A stretch of DNA of 22,384 nucleotides from a virus. Below, one piece after another: positions 22,123-22,384 of this stretch (position 1 is its first letter; each line of letters starts with the position of its first letter). Both the position numbers and the translations under genes were made by a program. A model generated the notes under the pieces. That model was not told the origin of the DNA, made no database searches, and saw only the letters and a list, made by a program, of their open reading frames with translations. The DNA is taken from the IMG/VR virus record IMGVR_UViG_3300030060_002598, positions 1 through 22,384 of that record. One strand, given 5' to 3'.

Positions 22123-22384
22123 TCACCCACCATCCCAAGTCAAAGTAATACTACCACTCGTTGCCTTCTGATCATTAGGATTATTTCTAATACCACCTAA
22201 TGGTTGTAATTGTCTTTTCAGTTTATCCAGGTTATCTAACTTGATCCTTCTCCATGTTGCTTCTGCCATTGCTTTCTTAGCATCATCAGGTAATGGAGCA
22301 TTAATCAGATCCCTTATCTGATCTTCTATATGCTCACCTTGTATAGCTCTTGCTTTAGCATAAGCTTCATAAGCTTCATCATTA
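22123..22384 (-). CDS. Terminase small subunit, C-terminal part (5' end outside the window)
   Basis: Eighty-six codons plus the stop are visible; the frame enters from the right edge. The visible protein has EAYAKARAIQGEHIEDQIRD, then a stretch containing KKAMAEATWRRIKLDNLDKL, and ends SITLTWDGG. The YAKAREIQ-E-I-D followed by a W-R-KL segment is the usual C-terminal half of a phage small terminase family that also has A-R-W-KL-PKKYG. Small terminases recognise viral DNA and load the large subunit. The usual helix-turn-helix would be in the missing N-terminus. It sits upstream of the terL cluster, as expected. Confidence 0.72.
   Translation of the reverse strand, partial: NDEAYEAYAKARAIQGEHIEDQIRDLINAPLPDDAKKAMAEATWRRIKLDNLDKLKRQLQPLGGIRNNPNDQKATSGSITLTWDGG

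Noticed and set aside
1-22384. CRISPR array, tRNA genes, insertion sequence, diversity-generating retroelement or defence genes
   Set aside because: I saw no regularly spaced repeats, cloverleaf-like sequence, transposase, reverse transcriptase or terminal inverted repeats anywhere in the window.

Overview
The window looks like the packaging and virion-structure half of a tailed phage with a podovirus plan, probably from a marine or otherwise aquatic bacterium. The DNA is AT-rich. Every gene I can support lies on the minus strand, packed with 1-nt (TAATG) and 4-nt (ATGA) overlaps, so the genes read from the right edge to the left edge. Small lysine-rich proteins, a portal of the T7 head-tail connector type, tail tubular A/B-like proteins and a very long beta-structured fibre all fit uncultured marine podoviruses. 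Placement on an alphaproteobacterial host such as SAR11 or SAR116 is only a guess. I see no RNA polymerase, replication, lysis, integrase, tRNA, CRISPR or defence genes.

Layout in order of transcription (right to left). (1) The C-terminal part of a terminase small subunit enters at the right edge (22123-22384). (2) A 245-bp structured non-coding gap follows (21878-22122), with a 16-bp perfect palindrome, two larger inverted repeats and candidate sigma70-type promoter elements. (3) Five short basic genes, four of them 14-52 aa and one a DUF6321-type protein of 95 aa, sit in the gap. They run directly into a GTG-started terminase large subunit. (4) Three small unknown genes precede the portal, then a Bbp19-like protein, scaffold, major capsid and a probable cement protein. 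This order resembles the Bordetella phage BPP-1 head module. (5) A strong G/C-stem plus T-run terminator (14691-14720) separates the head genes from the tail genes, at the same place as T7 T-phi. (6) Tail tubular A and B follow, with two extra domains carried inside B. (7) Next come the internal or ejection proteins: a gp14-like protein, a 661-aa coiled-coil protein, a 775-aa protein, and a pair of ORFs (600 and 521 aa) that look like one roughly 1,140-residue protein broken by a single-base frameshift. (8) The tail fibre begins at 3299 and runs off the left edge after about 1,099 codons. It has a T7 gp17-like N-terminus and then YadA-type head repeats.

Together these genes would package DNA (terminase, portal), build the head (scaffold, capsid, cement), close it with a short tail (tubular A/B), load ejection proteins and attach a trimeric receptor-binding fibre. 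The items most worth following up are the 4924-4930 frameshift, the structured gap after the small terminase, the YadA-like fibre repeats, the domains inserted in tail tubular B and a possible DNA-glycosylase-like (DUF7178/HhH) segment inside an ejection protein.
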